A stretch of 64,000 bases of DNA. It comes from Reyranella humidisoli. GTDB lineage: Bacteria; Pseudomonadota; Alphaproteobacteria; Reyranellales; Reyranellaceae. The stretch is from positions 2,261,001 to 2,325,000 of the forward strand of contig NZ_JAHOPB010000001.1 in assembly GCF_019039055.1 (NCBI RefSeq), written 5' to 3'. The notes under the pieces were generated by a model, which was not told where the DNA came from, did no database searches, and worked only from the letters and a program-made list of their open reading frames with translations. The position numbers were made by a program, and so were the translations under genes. Positions 44,824 to 55,367 of the stretch are shown here, piece by piece (position 1 is the stretch's first letter; each line of letters opens with the position of its first letter).

Positions 44824-46524
44824 ATGTCCTCTCCCAGCCTGGTGATTCGTAACGGCACCATCGTCGACGGATCGGGCGGCGATCCCTACGAGGCCGACCT
44901 CTCGATCGTCGAAGGCAGGATCGCCGCGATCGGCAAGAACCTTCCCAAGGGGCAAGAGGAGATCGACGCGCGCGGCAGGCTGGTGACGCCGGGCTTCGTC
45001 GACGTGCACACGCACTACGACGCGCAGGTGACGTGGAGCGAGCGCCTGTCGCCGTCGTCGTGGAACGGCGCCACGACCGTCGTGATGGGCAACTGCGGCG
45101 TGGGCTTCGCGCCCTGCCACGAAGACCAGCACGCGATGCTGATCAACCTGATGGAAGGCGTCGAGGACATTCCCGAGGTCGTGCTGTCGGAAGGCCTGCC
45201 ATGGAACTGGCATTCCTTTCCGGATTTCATGGATGCCATCGCCGCGCGTTCCTATGATGCCGATGTCGCGACACAGGTGCCGCACGCCGCGCTGCGCGTT
45301 TACGTGATGGGCAAGCGCGGCGCCGACCGGGAGCCCGCGACCGAGCAGGATTGCCAGCGTATGGCCGAGCTCACCGTCGAAGGACTGCGCGCCGGCGCGC
45401 TGGGTTTCTCGACCTCACGCACGCTCAATCACCGCTCTGCCGACGGCAAGCACATCCCGACCCTGCGCGCCGAGGAAGCGGAACTGACGGCGATCGCCCG
45501 CGCGATGCGCCAGGCCGATGCCGGCTGGCTGCAGATCGTGTCGGACTTCCAGGAAGGCGAGGTGGCTTTGTTCCGCCGTCTGGCGAAGGAGTCGGGACGG
45601 CCGGTGACCATCACCCTGTTGCAGTCCAATGCCAGGCCCGACGGCTGGCGCGAGACGATGGCGGAGATCGACGAGGCCAATCGCGAGGGGTTGCGCATCA
45701 CCGCCCAGGTGCGCTCGCGGCCGACCAGCGTGTTGCTGGGATTGGAACTCTCGCAGACGCCGTTCACGGGCCGGCCGAGTGCCGACGGCATCGCCCGCCT
45801 GCCGTTCGCCGAGCGTCTGGCGCAATGGCGCGAGCCCGGGTTTCGCGCGCGCGTCCTCGCCGAAGCTTTCCAGGGCGACAAGCAAAGGCGCCTGGTCGAC
45901 CGCTGGGATCGCATGTTCCCACTCGACGATCCGCCCGACTACGAACCGACTGCCGAACAGAGCGTCGCCGCCATCGCGGCGCGGCAGGGCCGTCCGGCCG
46001 CCGAGGTCGCCTACGACCTGTTGCTCGAGCGCGACGGCAAGCAGATTCTGTATCTTCCGGTGACCAATTACGTCGCCGGCAATCTCGACGTGGTGCGCGA
46101 GATGATCGACCGGCCCAACACGCTGCTGGGCCTCGGCGACGGCGGCGCCCATGTCGGCATCATGTGCGACGCCACGGCGACCAGTTACACGCTGACCCAC
46201 TGGACGCGGGATCGGGCGCGCGGGTCGCTGCTGCCGGTGTCGTGGGCCATCAAGCGGCTGACCGCCGACAACGCTTCCGAGATCGGCCTGCGCGATCGCG
46301 GCCTGCTGAAGGTCGGGCTGAAGGCCGACCTCAATATCATCGACTACGACAGGATGAAGCTGCGCCGTCCGGAAGTGGTCTACGACCTGCCGGCGGGCGG
46401 CAAGCGCCTGATCCAGCGGACCGACGGCTTCGACGCGACCATCGTGTCGGGCGCCGTCGTCTATCGCGGCGGAGGGGCGACCGGCGCCTTGCCTGGCCGC
46501 CTGGTACGCGGCGCGCGCGGCTGA
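44824..46524 (+). CDS. D-aminoacylase/N-acyl-D-amino-acid amidohydrolase-family protein
   Basis: Amidohydrolase of 566 residues with an N-terminal small beta domain, a TIM-barrel metal domain and C-terminal return. Motifs: [38 protein letters not shown] (two metal His), [12 protein letters not shown], and [22 protein letters not shown]. These match N-acyl-D-amino-acid deacylases. Substrate not certain; some relatives are dihydroorotase- or isoaspartyl-like. ATG 44824 chosen; an earlier in-frame ATG at 44779 adds 15 residues. Confidence 0.88.
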   Translation: MSSPSLVIRNGTIVDGSGGDPYEADLSIVEGRIAAIGKNLPKGQEEIDARGRLVTPGFVDVHTHYDAQVTWSERLSPSSWNGATTVVMGNCGVGFAPCHEDQHAMLINLMEGVEDIPEVVLSEGLPWNWHSFPDFMDAIAARSYDADVATQVPHAALRVYVMGKRGADREPATEQDCQRMAELTVEGLRAGALGFSTSRTLNHRSADGKHIPTLRAEEAELTAIARAMRQADAGWLQIVSDFQEGEVALFRRLAKESGRPVTITLLQSNARPDGWRETMAEIDEANREGLRITAQVRSRPTSVLLGLELSQTPFTGRPSADGIARLPFAERLAQWREPGFRARVLAEAFQGDKQRRLVDRWDRMFPLDDPPDYEPTAEQSVAAIAARQGRPAAEVAYDLLLERDGKQILYLPVTNYVAGNLDVVREMIDRPNTLLGLGDGGAHVGIMCDATATSYTLTHWTRDRARGSLLPVSWAIKRLTADNASEIGLRDRGLLKVGLKADLNIIDYDRMKLRRPEVVYDLPAGGKRLIQRTDGFDATIVSGAVVYRGGGATGALPGRLVRGARG

Positions 46525-46533
46525 GGCACCGTT

Positions 46534-47031
46534 CTACAGGAGCCGCGCGGCGATCCTCTGCACCATGGCCATCTTCGGCTGGCTGATCATCCGCGCCTCG
46601 TAGGCGGTCACCGAGAATTTCCCGCGCACCAGATCGAGCAGTTCGCCGTCCTTCAGCAGGAACTCGGGCCGGCTCGGTTTGCCGAATCGTTCGTTGCCTT
46701 CCATGAAGGTCTCGTAGAGCAGGATGCCTCCGGGCAGCAGCGCGTCGAGCAACACAGGGAAGAGCGGCCGGTGCAGGTAGTTCGTCACGACGATCGCGCC
46801 GAAGCGGCGGCCGGGCAGCGGCCAGGGGGAACCGTCCTCGAGATCGGCCTGGATCGCCTCGATCGTCCCGGACGCCGGGATCGCCGTTACGTCGCGGTCG
46901 ACCGCCGTCACGCGATGGCCGCGGGCCGCGAAGAACTCGGTGTGGCGGCCCTTGCCGGCCGCGACGTCGAGCACGGCGGCGTCGGGCGGGACCAGGCCGG
47001 CCCAAACCGCGATCCAGGAGGAGTGCGTCAT
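46534..47031 (-). CDS. Class I SAM-dependent methyltransferase
   Basis: Small methyltransferase of 165 residues. SAM-binding GxGxG-type loop is AAVLDVAAGKGRHTEFFAARGHRVTAVDRD, then IEAIQADLEDGSPWPLPGRRFGAIVVTNYLHRPLFPVLLDALLPGGILLYET. Short length suggests no large substrate domain. Substrate unknown. Its ATG overlaps the upstream DMT gene's stop as ATGA (47028-47031), so the two are coupled. It converges with the D-aminoacylase. Confidence 0.85.
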   Translation of the reverse strand: MTHSSWIAVWAGLVPPDAAVLDVAAGKGRHTEFFAARGHRVTAVDRDVTAIPASGTIEAIQADLEDGSPWPLPGRRFGAIVVTNYLHRPLFPVLLDALLPGGILLYETFMEGNERFGKPSRPEFLLKDGELLDLVRGKFSVTAYEARMISQPKMAMVQRIAARLL

Positions 47032-47897
47032 GTCCGGCGTACTCCCGCGCCCTTCAGGTTCAGCAGATTGCCGGACAGGATCAGCGCGGCGCCGAGGATC
47101 GTCAGCATATCGAGTTGCTCATTATAGAGCAGCCAGCCGGCGAGGGCGGTGAGTGGCACGCGCAGAAAATCCATCGGGACGACCACCGTGGCGTCGGCGT
47201 GCAGCATCGCGCGCGTCAGGCAGTAGTGGGAGAAGGTGCCGCAGAAGGCGATGGCGATGACCCATGCCCAGACATAGGCCGAGGGCCAGCGCCAGACGTC
47301 GAGCGCCGGCACCAGGCCGATGATCGACTGGATGAGCAGCATCCAGAACAGGATGGTCACCACGCTGTCGGTGCGCGTGAGTGACTTCACCATGGTGACG
47401 GAGATCGCGAAGCCCACCGCGGCCGCCAGCGCGATGAGCTGGCCGGGCACGATCTCGTTGGTGCCGGGCCGCACGATGATGATGACGCCGACGATGCCCA
47501 GTGCCACGGCGAGGTTCTTCCAGAGGCCCATGCGCTCGCCGAGGAAGGCCACGGCAAGGATCGCCGTCCAGATCGGCATGGTGAACTCGATCGAGATGAC
47601 CTGGGCGAGCGGGATCAGGGTCAGCGCCTGGAACCAGGCGAACTGCGCGCCGTAGTGAGCGATGTTGCGGCCGACCTGCTGCCAGGGACGCCTGGTCCTG
47701 AGATTGCGAAAGCCGCCCGCGTGATGGATCAGCGGATAGAGCATCGCGATGCCGATGACCGAGCGCATTTCCATGATCTGGAAGACGTCGAGTTCGCGCG
47801 TCGTCTCGCGGCCGGCGATCGCCATCACGAGCATCGCCGCCAGCCAGCCCGCCATCCAGAAGGCGGCCTTCAGGTTCGAGGGTTGAGGCGCGGTCAT
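47028..47897 (-). CDS. EamA/DMT-family transporter
   Basis: Drug/metabolite transporter-type permease of 289 residues, about ten helices as two EamA repeats. Text: AFWMAGWLAAMLVMAIAGRETTRELDVFQIMEMRSVIG (first repeat) and FSHYCLTRAMLHADATVVVPMDFLRVPLTALAGWLLYNE (second repeat end). Substrate unknown. First gene of a pair with the small methyltransferase; divergent from the DUF1178 gene. Confidence 0.92.
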   Translation of the reverse strand: MTAPQPSNLKAAFWMAGWLAAMLVMAIAGRETTRELDVFQIMEMRSVIGIAMLYPLIHHAGGFRNLRTRRPWQQVGRNIAHYGAQFAWFQALTLIPLAQVISIEFTMPIWTAILAVAFLGERMGLWKNLAVALGIVGVIIIVRPGTNEIVPGQLIALAAAVGFAISVTMVKSLTRTDSVVTILFWMLLIQSIIGLVPALDVWRWPSAYVWAWVIAIAFCGTFSHYCLTRAMLHADATVVVPMDFLRVPLTALAGWLLYNEQLDMLTILGAALILSGNLLNLKGAGVRRT

Positions 47898-48001
47898 GGC
47901 TGAGGGGGCGAGCTGCTTTTACGTGGGCGGGGCGTGGAGCGGCGGGGCGCGACAATCGGGCCTTGCGTCCGGCGCGACAAGCCACCATTTTTCGGATTGT
48001 C

Positions 48002-48487
48002 ATGATTTTGTATCGCTTGCGCTGCGCCAAGGGCCACGAGTTCGATAGCTGGTTCAAGGACAGCAAGACCTATGAGCGCCAGGAGAAGAAGTCGCTGATC
48101 GGCTGTGCCGTCTGCGGCACGGCGAAGGTCGAGCGCGCCCTGATGGCGCCCCGCATCGGCAAGAAGGGCAAGGATGCCGCGCTGCCGGCCGCCGTCGAGG
48201 CGCCCGCGGAGGCCGCCGCGCCGTCAGCCGAGCAACAGCAGCAGATGGCGGCGCTGGCCAGGCACATGCCCAAGGAACTGCGCGAGGCGCTGCTCAAGGT
48301 CCGCGCCGAGGTCGAGAAGAACTGCGAGCATGTCGGTGACAAGTTCGCCGACGAGGCCCGCAAGATCCACTACGGCGAGAGCGACAAGCGCGGCATCTAC
48401 GGCGAAACCAGCGACGAGGAAGCCGAGGCACTCGCCGAGGAAGGCATCGAGTTCGGCCGCCTTCCCTGGATCCCGCGCGGCAACTGA
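48002..48487 (+). CDS. DUF1178 family protein
   Basis: Soluble protein of 161 residues, DUF1178 family, function unknown. The N-terminus MILYRLRCAKGHEFDSWFKDSKTYERQEKKSLIGCAVCGTAKVERALMAPRI is the family signature and looks like a small zinc ribbon (RCAKGH, CAVC). The middle is Ala/Pro-rich, the C-terminal helix region ends YGESDKRGIYGETSDEEAEALAEEGIEFGRLPWIPR. ATG at 48002 used. It converges with ubiG, 6 nt apart. Confidence 0.9.
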   Translation: MILYRLRCAKGHEFDSWFKDSKTYERQEKKSLIGCAVCGTAKVERALMAPRIGKKGKDAALPAAVEAPAEAAAPSAEQQQQMAALARHMPKELREALLKVRAEVEKNCEHVGDKFADEARKIHYGESDKRGIYGETSDEEAEALAEEGIEFGRLPWIPRGN

Positions 48488-48493
48488 CGGTCC

Positions 48494-49264
48494 CTACTTC
48501 GGGGCGTCGGGCGCGGTCCCATACAACATGTAGTTCACGTCGAGGTCGTTCCTGTTCAACGACCACTTGCGGCTGAGCGGAGCATAGACGACGCCCACGA
48601 TTTCCTGCGGCTCGATCCCGCCGGCCCGCAGGCCCCGCGCAACTTCGGAAGGCTTCAGGAATTTCTTCCAGTCGTGGGTGCCGCGGGGCAGCCATCCCAA
48701 GATGTATTCGGCGCCGGCGATGGCCAGCAGCCAGGCTTTTGTCGTGCGGTTGAGCGTCGACAGGAAGAGGAGGCCGCCGGGCTTCACGAGGCGGCCGCAG
48801 GACCGCAGGAACAGATCCACGTCCGCCACGTGCTCCACGATCTCGAGGGCCAGCACGACGTCGAACTGCGCGCCACTCTCGGCCAGCGCCTCCGCGGTGC
48901 CCTGGCGATAGTCGATGGCGAGGTCCTGGCGCGTAGCATGCACGGACGCGGTCGCGATGTTGCGGGCCGAGGCGTCCACGCCGGTGACCGACGCGCCGAG
49001 CCGGGTCATCGGCTCGCTGATCAGACCGCCGCCACAGCCGATGTCGAGCAGCGACAGTCCCGTCAGCGGTTCGCCGTTCAGGGCGTCGCGCTGCCAGTGC
49101 GCAGCCACCCGGTCGCGGATATAGGCGATCCGCACCGGGTTCAGCCGGTGCAGCGGCGCGAACTTGCCGGCGGGATCCCACCATTCGTCCGCGATGCGGG
49201 AGAAGCGTTCGACTTCGGCCGGATCGACCGTTCCGGCAGTGGGGATATGCGTGGTTTCGACCAT
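48494..49264 (-). CDS. ubiG: Ubiquinone biosynthesis O-methyltransferase UbiG
   Basis: Carries out both O-methylations of ubiquinone synthesis (2-polyprenyl-6-hydroxyphenol and 3-demethylubiquinol). 256 residues. Motifs: VERFSRIADEWWDPAGKFAPLHRLNPVRIAYIRDRV, the UbiG hallmark; SLLDIGCGGGLISEPMTRLGASVTGVDAS for SAM; and KPGGLLFLSTLNRTTKAWLLAIAGAEYILGWLPRGTHDWKKFLKP. Divergent from lysC, 78 nt apart, as in many alphaproteobacteria. Confidence 0.96.
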   Translation of the reverse strand: MVETTHIPTAGTVDPAEVERFSRIADEWWDPAGKFAPLHRLNPVRIAYIRDRVAAHWQRDALNGEPLTGLSLLDIGCGGGLISEPMTRLGASVTGVDASARNIATASVHATRQDLAIDYRQGTAEALAESGAQFDVVLALEIVEHVADVDLFLRSCGRLVKPGGLLFLSTLNRTTKAWLLAIAGAEYILGWLPRGTHDWKKFLKPSEVARGLRAGGIEPQEIVGVVYAPLSRKWSLNRNDLDVNYMLYGTAPDAPK

Positions 49265-49342
49265 GGCTACCCTTGACCCATATGGCGCCGCCGGTGTCTA
49301 TAGCCCGCTTTCCGGGCAGAGGCTTGCCCTTCGAGTAGGCTC

Positions 49343-50590
49343 ATGGCGCGCATCGTTCTCAAATTTGGCGGTACTTCGGTCGGCGACACGGATCGGATCA
49401 AGAACGTCGCGCGCAAGGTCAAGGCCGAGGTCCTGCGCGGCAACGAGGTCGCGGTCGTGGTTTCGGCCATGTCGGGCGCCACCAACCAGCTCGTGAAGTG
49501 GGTGAACGAGATCTCTCCGTTGCACGATCCGCGCGAATACGACGTCGTCGTGGCGACAGGCGAGCAGGTCACGATCGGCCTGCTGGCGATGGCGCTACAG
49601 CAGGAGGGTGTGAAGTCGCGCTCCTGGACGTCTTGGCAGCTTCCGATCAAGACCGACGACGCCTATGCCAAGGCGCGCGTGATCGAGATCGACACGGTCG
49701 AACTGGCCAGGACCATGTCGGCGGGCGAAGTGCCGATCGTGCCAGGCTTCCAGGGCGTTTCGCCGGACGGTCGCATCACGACTCTGGGCCGCGGCGGCTC
49801 GGACACCTCGGCGGTGGCACTGGCGGCCGCCCTCAAGGCCGATCGTTGCGACATCTACACCGACGTCGACGGCGTCTACACGACCGATCCGCGCATCGTC
49901 GAGAAGGCGCAGAAGATCGATCGCGTGACCTATGAGGAAATGCTCGAAATGGCCTCGCTGGGCTCGAAGGTGCTGCAGACGCGCTCCGTCGAGCTGGCGA
50001 TGAACCATCATGTGCGTGTGCAGGTGCTTTCGTCGTTCGACGAGGCGCTCGGCAGCGATCTGCCCGGAACTCTGGTTGTGGACGAGGAAGAGATCATGGC
50101 CCAGGGCCTCGAGAAGTCCGTCGTGAGCGGCATCGCCTTCGCCAAGGACGAGGCAAAGATCACCGTGACGCGCGTGCCTGACCGGCCCGGTGTCGCCGCG
50201 GCGATCTTTGGCCCGCTGGCAGAGGCCAACATCAACGTCGACATGATCGTGCAGAACGTGTCGGTCGACGGCAGCTCGACCGATATGACTTTCACTGTGC
50301 CCAAGGCCGACCTCGCTCGTGCAGTACAGCGGTTGGAGCAGGCGAAGGGCGAACTCAAGTTCGCCGAGGTGAAGTCCGACCTCAACGTGTCCAAGGTTTC
50401 GGTGATCGGCGTCGGCATGCGTAGCCATGCCGGCGTGGCGCTGAAGATGTTCGAGACCCTGGCCGCCAAGGGGATCAACATCCAGGTCATCTCAACGTCG
50501 GAGATCAAGATCAGCGTGCTGGTGGCCGCCGAGTACACCGAACTGGCGGTGCGGGCTCTTCACACGGCCTATGAACTGGACGCGGCCTGA
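49343..50590 (+). CDS. lysC: Aspartate kinase
   Basis: First step of the aspartate family (Lys, Thr, Met, DAP). 415 residues: amino-acid-kinase domain ~1-240 (KFGGTSVGDTDRIKNVA, TLGRGGSDTSAVALAAAL, CDIYTDVDGVYTTDPR) followed by two ACT domains (~265-410) for feedback control. Residues of the ACT interface (VSVIGVGMRSHAGVALKMFETLAAKGINIQVISTSEIKISVLV) are intact, so it should be allosterically regulated by lysine or threonine. Separate from hom/dapA, which are absent here. Confidence 0.97.
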   Translation: MARIVLKFGGTSVGDTDRIKNVARKVKAEVLRGNEVAVVVSAMSGATNQLVKWVNEISPLHDPREYDVVVATGEQVTIGLLAMALQQEGVKSRSWTSWQLPIKTDDAYAKARVIEIDTVELARTMSAGEVPIVPGFQGVSPDGRITTLGRGGSDTSAVALAAALKADRCDIYTDVDGVYTTDPRIVEKAQKIDRVTYEEMLEMASLGSKVLQTRSVELAMNHHVRVQVLSSFDEALGSDLPGTLVVDEEEIMAQGLEKSVVSGIAFAKDEAKITVTRVPDRPGVAAAIFGPLAEANINVDMIVQNVSVDGSSTDMTFTVPKADLARAVQRLEQAKGELKFAEVKSDLNVSKVSVIGVGMRSHAGVALKMFETLAAKGINIQVISTSEIKISVLVAAEYTELAVRALHTAYELDAA

Positions 50591-50806
50591 GATTTCGGCC
50601 CTAAAGTGCAGTCGGACTCTGCGAATTAGCCGGTAGGCAGTCCGGCGCGGGTCTTGCTATAAGCGGCGCATGGACGCCGCACTCGCCCATATGCCTAGCC
50701 TAGACGCCCGCCCGACCAAGTCGGCGGCCGCGGCTTGGCGAGTTTGCGCCTGCGTCATCGACCGCAGCTTCGTCGTCATTCGACTCAAGCATCCCGCGGT
50801 CTGACC
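50591..50806. other. 216-nt spacer between lysC and ptsP
   Basis: Contains one small open frame (50670-50804, 44 codons) that ends 2 nt before the ptsP ATG, but no family is recognised. TTGCTATAAG just before it looks like a -10 element. I do not list it as a gene. Confidence 0.4.
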
Positions 50807-53071
50807 ATGGAGAGATCAACTCCCCTGGCCGGACCGCGAATGCTCCTCAAGCGGCTCCGGGACACGATGGCGCGTGCCGAGTCCGTCGAAGTGACGCTGG
50901 GCGAAGTCGTGCGGCTGGTCGCGAACGAAATGGTGGCCGAGGTCTGCTCGATCTACCTGCTGCGGGCCGGCGAAGTGCTGGAACTGTTCGCAACCCAGGG
51001 CCTCAACCCCTCGGCCGTCCATAGTACCCGGCTGAGGGTCGGCGAGGGTCTGGTCGGCGACATCGCTGCCCACGGTCGCCCGCTGGCGCTCGACGATGCG
51101 CAGCACCATCCGCAGTTCGCCTACCGCCCCGAAACAGGTGAGGAAATCTATCATTCGCTGGCCGGCGTGCCGATCGTGCGCGCCGGCAGGGTGCTCGGCG
51201 TGCTGGTCGTGCAGAACCGCACGCGGCGCCAGTACGACGAGGAAGAGGTCGAGACGCTGCAGACCATCGCCATGGTGCTGGCGGAACTGGTCTCGGCCAG
51301 CCACGTCGTCAGCCCCAACGAGGTCCAGCAGGTCGACGGTATCGGGTTGCTCCCGCTGCGCGTCGACGGCGTGCAGCTCACGCCCGGCGTGGCCATCGGC
51401 CATGCCGTGCTGCACGAGCCCCGCATCGTCATCCAGCGCGTGGTCGCCGAGGATGTCGAGCAGGAGCAGGTCCGTTTCCAGGAGGCGCTGCGCGGTGTTC
51501 GCGAGGACGTCGACCGCATGCTCGAGGCGCACGACATGCAGTCGGGCGAGCAGCGCGAGATCCTCGAGACCTTCCGCATGTTCGTCGACGATCGCGGCTG
51601 GGCCGAGCGGGTGCGCGAGGCGATCGACTCGGGCCTCACCGCCGAGGCCGGCGTCCAGCGCGCCTTCGACGACGTGCGGACGCGTCTCGGCCAATCGACC
51701 GATCCCTATATCCGCGAGCGGCTGAGCGACCTGCAGGATCTCTGCAACCGCCTCCTGCTGCGTCTGACCGGCCGCGTGGCCGTCGATCCTGCCTCGTTGC
51801 CCGACGACATGATCGTGATCGCCCGCGACATGGGGCCGGCCGAGCTGCTCGACTATGACCGCAACCGGCTGCGCGGCCTCGTGCTGGAAGAGGGCTCTGC
51901 GTTGAGCCACGTGGCGATCGTGGCGCGTGCCCTCGACATCCCGGTCGTCGGGCGCGCGCCCAATGTGCTGGCACGCGTCGAGGCGGGCGACCCGATCGTG
52001 GTCGACGGCGACAATGCGCAGGTCCTGGTGCGGCCGGCCGAGGACATTCTCCAGACCGTCCATCTTGCACTCGATGCACGCGCCGAGCGGCGGCGCAAGT
52101 ACGCGGCGCTGCGCGACCTGCCGTCGACGACGCGCGACCAGGCGCGCGTCTCGCTCAACATGAACGCCGGCCTGCTGATCGACATGCAGCATCTCGACGA
52201 TACCGGCGCCGACGGGGTGGGCCTCTATCGCACCGAGATTCCGTTCATGGTGCGTTCGGAGTTTCCCGACGTCGATGCACAGGCCTGGCTCTATGGCCGC
52301 GTGCTCGATCTTGCCGATGGACGGCCGGTGACTTTCCGCACTCTCGATGTGGGGGGTGACAAGGTCCTCCCCTATATCGACTCGTTCGGGGACGAAAATC
52401 CCGCAATGGGCTGGCGTGCCATCCGCATTGGCCTCGACCGCCCGGCGATGCTGCGCCGCCAGTTGCGCGCGATGATCATGGCTGCGAGCGGCCGCCCCCT
52501 GTCGATCATGTTTCCTATGATCGCTGAGGTCACCGAATTGCTACGGGCGCGTCATTTGCTCGATCTCGAGCTCGATCGCGCAAAGCGTCGGGGCCAGCCC
52601 GTGCCGGAGGGCGTGCGTGTTGGCGTCATGTTCGAAGTGCCGGCGCTGGCCTGGCAACTCGACAGCCTCCTGCCCCACGTCGATTTCATATCGGTGGGCA
52701 CCAACGATCTGATGCAGTTCCTCTATGCCGCCGATCGCGGCAACAGCAGGCTCGCCGGACGCTACGACAGCTTGTCCCCAGCGCTGTTGAGACTGCTACA
52801 TTTTGTAGTGAATAAGGTGCGCCCGGCGGGCGTCGACATTTCTGTCTGCGGCGAGATGGCGGGGCGTCCTGTCGAAGCACTGGCGCTGCTCGCGGTGGGC
52901 GTACGTTCGTTGTCGATGTCACCCGGCGCAATCGGGCCCGTGAAGGCGATGATCCGGTCGCTCGATCTCAACGAGGTCGTTGGTTTCATGAGCTCTGCGC
53001 TTACTCAACCCGATCGTCCCTTGCGCGAGACGTTGCGTCTCTTCGCCGCCGATCATGCGATCGAAATTTAG
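50807..53071 (+). CDS. ptsP: PTS-Ntr enzyme I (phosphoenolpyruvate-protein phosphotransferase, GAF-containing)
   Basis: First enzyme of the nitrogen PTS: takes phosphate from PEP and passes it to NPr. 754 residues. N-terminal GAF domain (~20-165), PEP-utiliser N-domain (~175-300), phospho-His domain with H368 in SALSHVAIVARALDIPVVG, and C-terminal TIM barrel (MFPMIAEVTELLRARHLLDLELDRAK, SVGTNDLMQFLYAADRGN, SVCGEMAGRPVEALALLAVGVRSLSMSP). The GAF links activity to glutamine/2-oxoglutarate in relatives. ptsO/ptsN are not in this window. Confidence 0.95.
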   Translation: MERSTPLAGPRMLLKRLRDTMARAESVEVTLGEVVRLVANEMVAEVCSIYLLRAGEVLELFATQGLNPSAVHSTRLRVGEGLVGDIAAHGRPLALDDAQHHPQFAYRPETGEEIYHSLAGVPIVRAGRVLGVLVVQNRTRRQYDEEEVETLQTIAMVLAELVSASHVVSPNEVQQVDGIGLLPLRVDGVQLTPGVAIGHAVLHEPRIVIQRVVAEDVEQEQVRFQEALRGVREDVDRMLEAHDMQSGEQREILETFRMFVDDRGWAERVREAIDSGLTAEAGVQRAFDDVRTRLGQSTDPYIRERLSDLQDLCNRLLLRLTGRVAVDPASLPDDMIVIARDMGPAELLDYDRNRLRGLVLEEGSALSHVAIVARALDIPVVGRAPNVLARVEAGDPIVVDGDNAQVLVRPAEDILQTVHLALDARAERRRKYAALRDLPSTTRDQARVSLNMNAGLLIDMQHLDDTGADGVGLYRTEIPFMVRSEFPDVDAQAWLYGRVLDLADGRPVTFRTLDVGGDKVLPYIDSFGDENPAMGWRAIRIGLDRPAMLRRQLRAMIMAASGRPLSIMFPMIAEVTELLRARHLLDLELDRAKRRGQPVPEGVRVGVMFEVPALAWQLDSLLPHVDFISVGTNDLMQFLYAADRGNSRLAGRYDSLSPALLRLLHFVVNKVRPAGVDISVCGEMAGRPVEALALLAVGVRSLSMSPGAIGPVKAMIRSLDLNEVVGFMSSALTQPDRPLRETLRLFAADHAIEI

Positions 53072-53151
53072 CGACTCGAAGTCGAATCGCTTTTGCCCTG
53101 CCATGGGGCCTCTGCTAAGAGTCGCGACGAGGGGACAAGCAGGGAAATTCA

Positions 53152-54138
53152 ATGCCGGATCAGGTTGACTGGCGGGCGATTGAACGCGAGGCCGGACCAG
53201 GCCAAGCGGTCGGTCGACTCCTACGCGATCAACGCGAGGCGCGCGGTCTGGACCTGACTCAAGTCGAGAAGAGCATCCGCATCCGGCGCGCTCATCTCGA
53301 GGCGATCGAGGAAGGGCGTTACGACCTGCTTCCCGGCGCCGCCTACATCCCCGCGTTCCTTCGCGCCTATGCCGCCCATGTCGGTCTCGACCCCGAAAAG
53401 GTCATGACCGCCTATCATCTGTCGGGCGCCGTTCCCATCAAGCGTCCGGTGACACTGCCCGCCGATTTTCCGGTCATGGAAAGGCGCGCGCCGATCGGCC
53501 TCGCCGTCCTCACACTGCTGCTCGTCGTCGCCGCCGGATATGGCGTGTGGCACTACATGCCGCGCGACCAGGCCGTCGTAGCCGAGAAGGTTCCGCCGGT
53601 GCCGGACCGCCTGCTCTCGGAACGGCCGAGTGCGCCGGCTGTGACGGCCGCGCCGAAAACGACTGCTCCGCCCAATCCGTTCGTCCCCCAATTGCCCCCC
53701 ACGCCGGGCCAGGAGACCCGCACCATCAACGGCTCGCTGCCGGCTCAGGTCTGGCCGGCGCAGCGCGTCGATAGCGGGGCGCCAGCTGCGCCACTGGCGC
53801 CGCCGCCCGTCGTCGTGGCCGTTCCTGCGCCGCCGCCGCCGGTCGTGATGAACGTCCCGGCCATCGGCCAGGCGCAAGCCGCCCAGCCGCCGGCGTCGAT
53901 CGAGCCGCCGCGCATCGACCAACCGAAGCCGGTCGAGGAAGCCACGGCCCGCCAGCCCGATCCGGCCACGCAGCCCTCGCTGCCGGTCCGGGTCAACACG
54001 CCGATCAGTGTGAAGACGAACAGCTGGGTCGAGCTTCGGGCACCCAACGGCGACGTGCTGACGCAGACCTATGTCCGCGCCGGCGAAAGCTACGTCGTCC
54101 CGGCCGGGATCGCCTATCGCATCACCGAGGCCCGCTGA
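53152..54138 (+). CDS. RodZ-like membrane protein with Cro-type HTH and DUF4115
   Basis: Bitopic protein of 328 residues. N-terminal helix-turn-helix (~residues 20-85; [54 protein letters not shown]), a single membrane helix (~118-140; [22 protein letters not shown]), a long Pro/Ala-rich periplasmic linker and a C-terminal DUF4115-like beta domain ([37 protein letters not shown]). This is the RodZ arrangement, linking MreB to the cell wall. Upstream of ispG, as usual in alphaproteobacteria. Confidence 0.9.
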   Translation: MPDQVDWRAIEREAGPGQAVGRLLRDQREARGLDLTQVEKSIRIRRAHLEAIEEGRYDLLPGAAYIPAFLRAYAAHVGLDPEKVMTAYHLSGAVPIKRPVTLPADFPVMERRAPIGLAVLTLLLVVAAGYGVWHYMPRDQAVVAEKVPPVPDRLLSERPSAPAVTAAPKTTAPPNPFVPQLPPTPGQETRTINGSLPAQVWPAQRVDSGAPAAPLAPPPVVVAVPAPPPPVVMNVPAIGQAQAAQPPASIEPPRIDQPKPVEEATARQPDPATQPSLPVRVNTPISVKTNSWVELRAPNGDVLTQTYVRAGESYVVPAGIAYRITEAR

Positions 54139-54184
54139 CGCGGGCTCTCTGGCGGAGGCGAGGCCTCGCCGCTACATTGTACCC

Positions 54185-55321
54185 ATGAGCATCAGACCGT
54201 ACCGCGACATCCAGCGCCGCAAGTCGCGCCGGGTGATGGTCGGGTCCGTCCCGGTGGGCGGCGATTCGCCGATCACCGTCCAGACCATGACCAACACGCT
54301 GACCGCGGACGCCGACGCGACGATTGCCCAGATCCGCCGGTGCGAAGAGGTGGGTGTGGATATCATCCGCGTGTCCTGCCCCGACGAGGAGTCGACGGCG
54401 GCGCTGCCGCGCATCGTGAAGGCCGCGAAGGTCCCGATCGTGGCCGACATTCACTTTCACTATAAGCGCGCCATCGAGGCGGCCGAGGCGGGCGCCGCCT
54501 GCCTGCGGATCAACCCTGGCAATATCGGCAATGCCGAGCGTGTGCGCGAAGTGGTGAAGGCTGCGAAGGACCATGGTTGCTCCATGCGCATCGGCGTCAA
54601 TGCCGGTTCGCTGGAAAAGGATCTGCTCGAAAAGTATGGCGAGCCCTGCCCGGAGGCGATGGTCGAGAGCGCCCTCGATCATGCGCGCATCCTGCAGGAT
54701 CATGATTTCCACGAATTCAAGATCAGCGTGAAGGCGTCCGACGTCTTCCTGGCGGTTGCGGCCTACCAGCAGCTTGCCGACGCCTGCGATTACCCGCTGC
54801 ATGTCGGCGTCACCGAGGCGGGCGGGACGCGCACCGGCACGGTGAAATCGTCGATCGGCATGGGCTCGCTGCTGTGGGCCGGTATCGGCGACACGATCCG
54901 CGTCTCGCTCTCGGCCGAGCCGGAGGAAGAGGTGCGCGTCGGCTTCGAGATGCTGAAGGCGCTGAACCTGCGGCACCGCGGCGTGAACATCATCTCCTGC
55001 CCGTCCTGCGCCCGCCAGCAGTACGACGTCATCCGCACGGTCGAGGCGCTGGAGAAGCGGGTCGCCCACATCACCACGCCGATGACGGTGTCGGTGATCG
55101 GCTGCGTGGTGAACGGGCCGGGCGAGGCCCGCGAGACCGACATCGGCTTCACCGGCGGGGGCTCCAATACCCACCAGGTCTATATCGCGGGTGTCCCTCA
55201 CCATCGGCTCAAGGACGCCAACGTCGTCGACCATCTCGTCGGGCTGATCGAGAAGAAGGCGGCCGAGATCGAGGCTGCGAAGGCGGAAGAAGCCGAGCGA
55301 CATCGCGCCGCCGCGGAGTAG
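54185..55321 (+). CDS. ispG: (E)-4-hydroxy-3-methylbut-2-enyl-diphosphate synthase (flavodoxin-dependent)
   Basis: Penultimate enzyme of the MEP isoprenoid pathway, converting MEcPP to HMBPP with a [4Fe-4S] cluster. 378 residues from the ATG at 54185 ([17 protein letters not shown]); upstream in-frame codons are not family-like. Cluster Cys are visible: C272 and C275 in [12 protein letters not shown] and C307 in [12 protein letters not shown]. Other text: [39 protein letters not shown] and LRINPGNIG. Part of a ptsP-ispG-hisS run. Confidence 0.97.
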   Translation: MSIRPYRDIQRRKSRRVMVGSVPVGGDSPITVQTMTNTLTADADATIAQIRRCEEVGVDIIRVSCPDEESTAALPRIVKAAKVPIVADIHFHYKRAIEAAEAGAACLRINPGNIGNAERVREVVKAAKDHGCSMRIGVNAGSLEKDLLEKYGEPCPEAMVESALDHARILQDHDFHEFKISVKASDVFLAVAAYQQLADACDYPLHVGVTEAGGTRTGTVKSSIGMGSLLWAGIGDTIRVSLSAEPEEEVRVGFEMLKALNLRHRGVNIISCPSCARQQYDVIRTVEALEKRVAHITTPMTVSVIGCVVNGPGEARETDIGFTGGGSNTHQVYIAGVPHHRLKDANVVDHLVGLIEKKAAEIEAAKAEEAERHRAAAE

Positions 55322-55367
55322 CGGTTCCAGGCTTTCCTTTCCCGACGATTTTTCAAGGCGATATCCC

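Noticed and set aside
46534..47031. Small methyltransferase considered as TehB (tellurite resistance)
   Set aside because: Only the general SAM motif is visible; no TehB-specific features, so I leave the product general.
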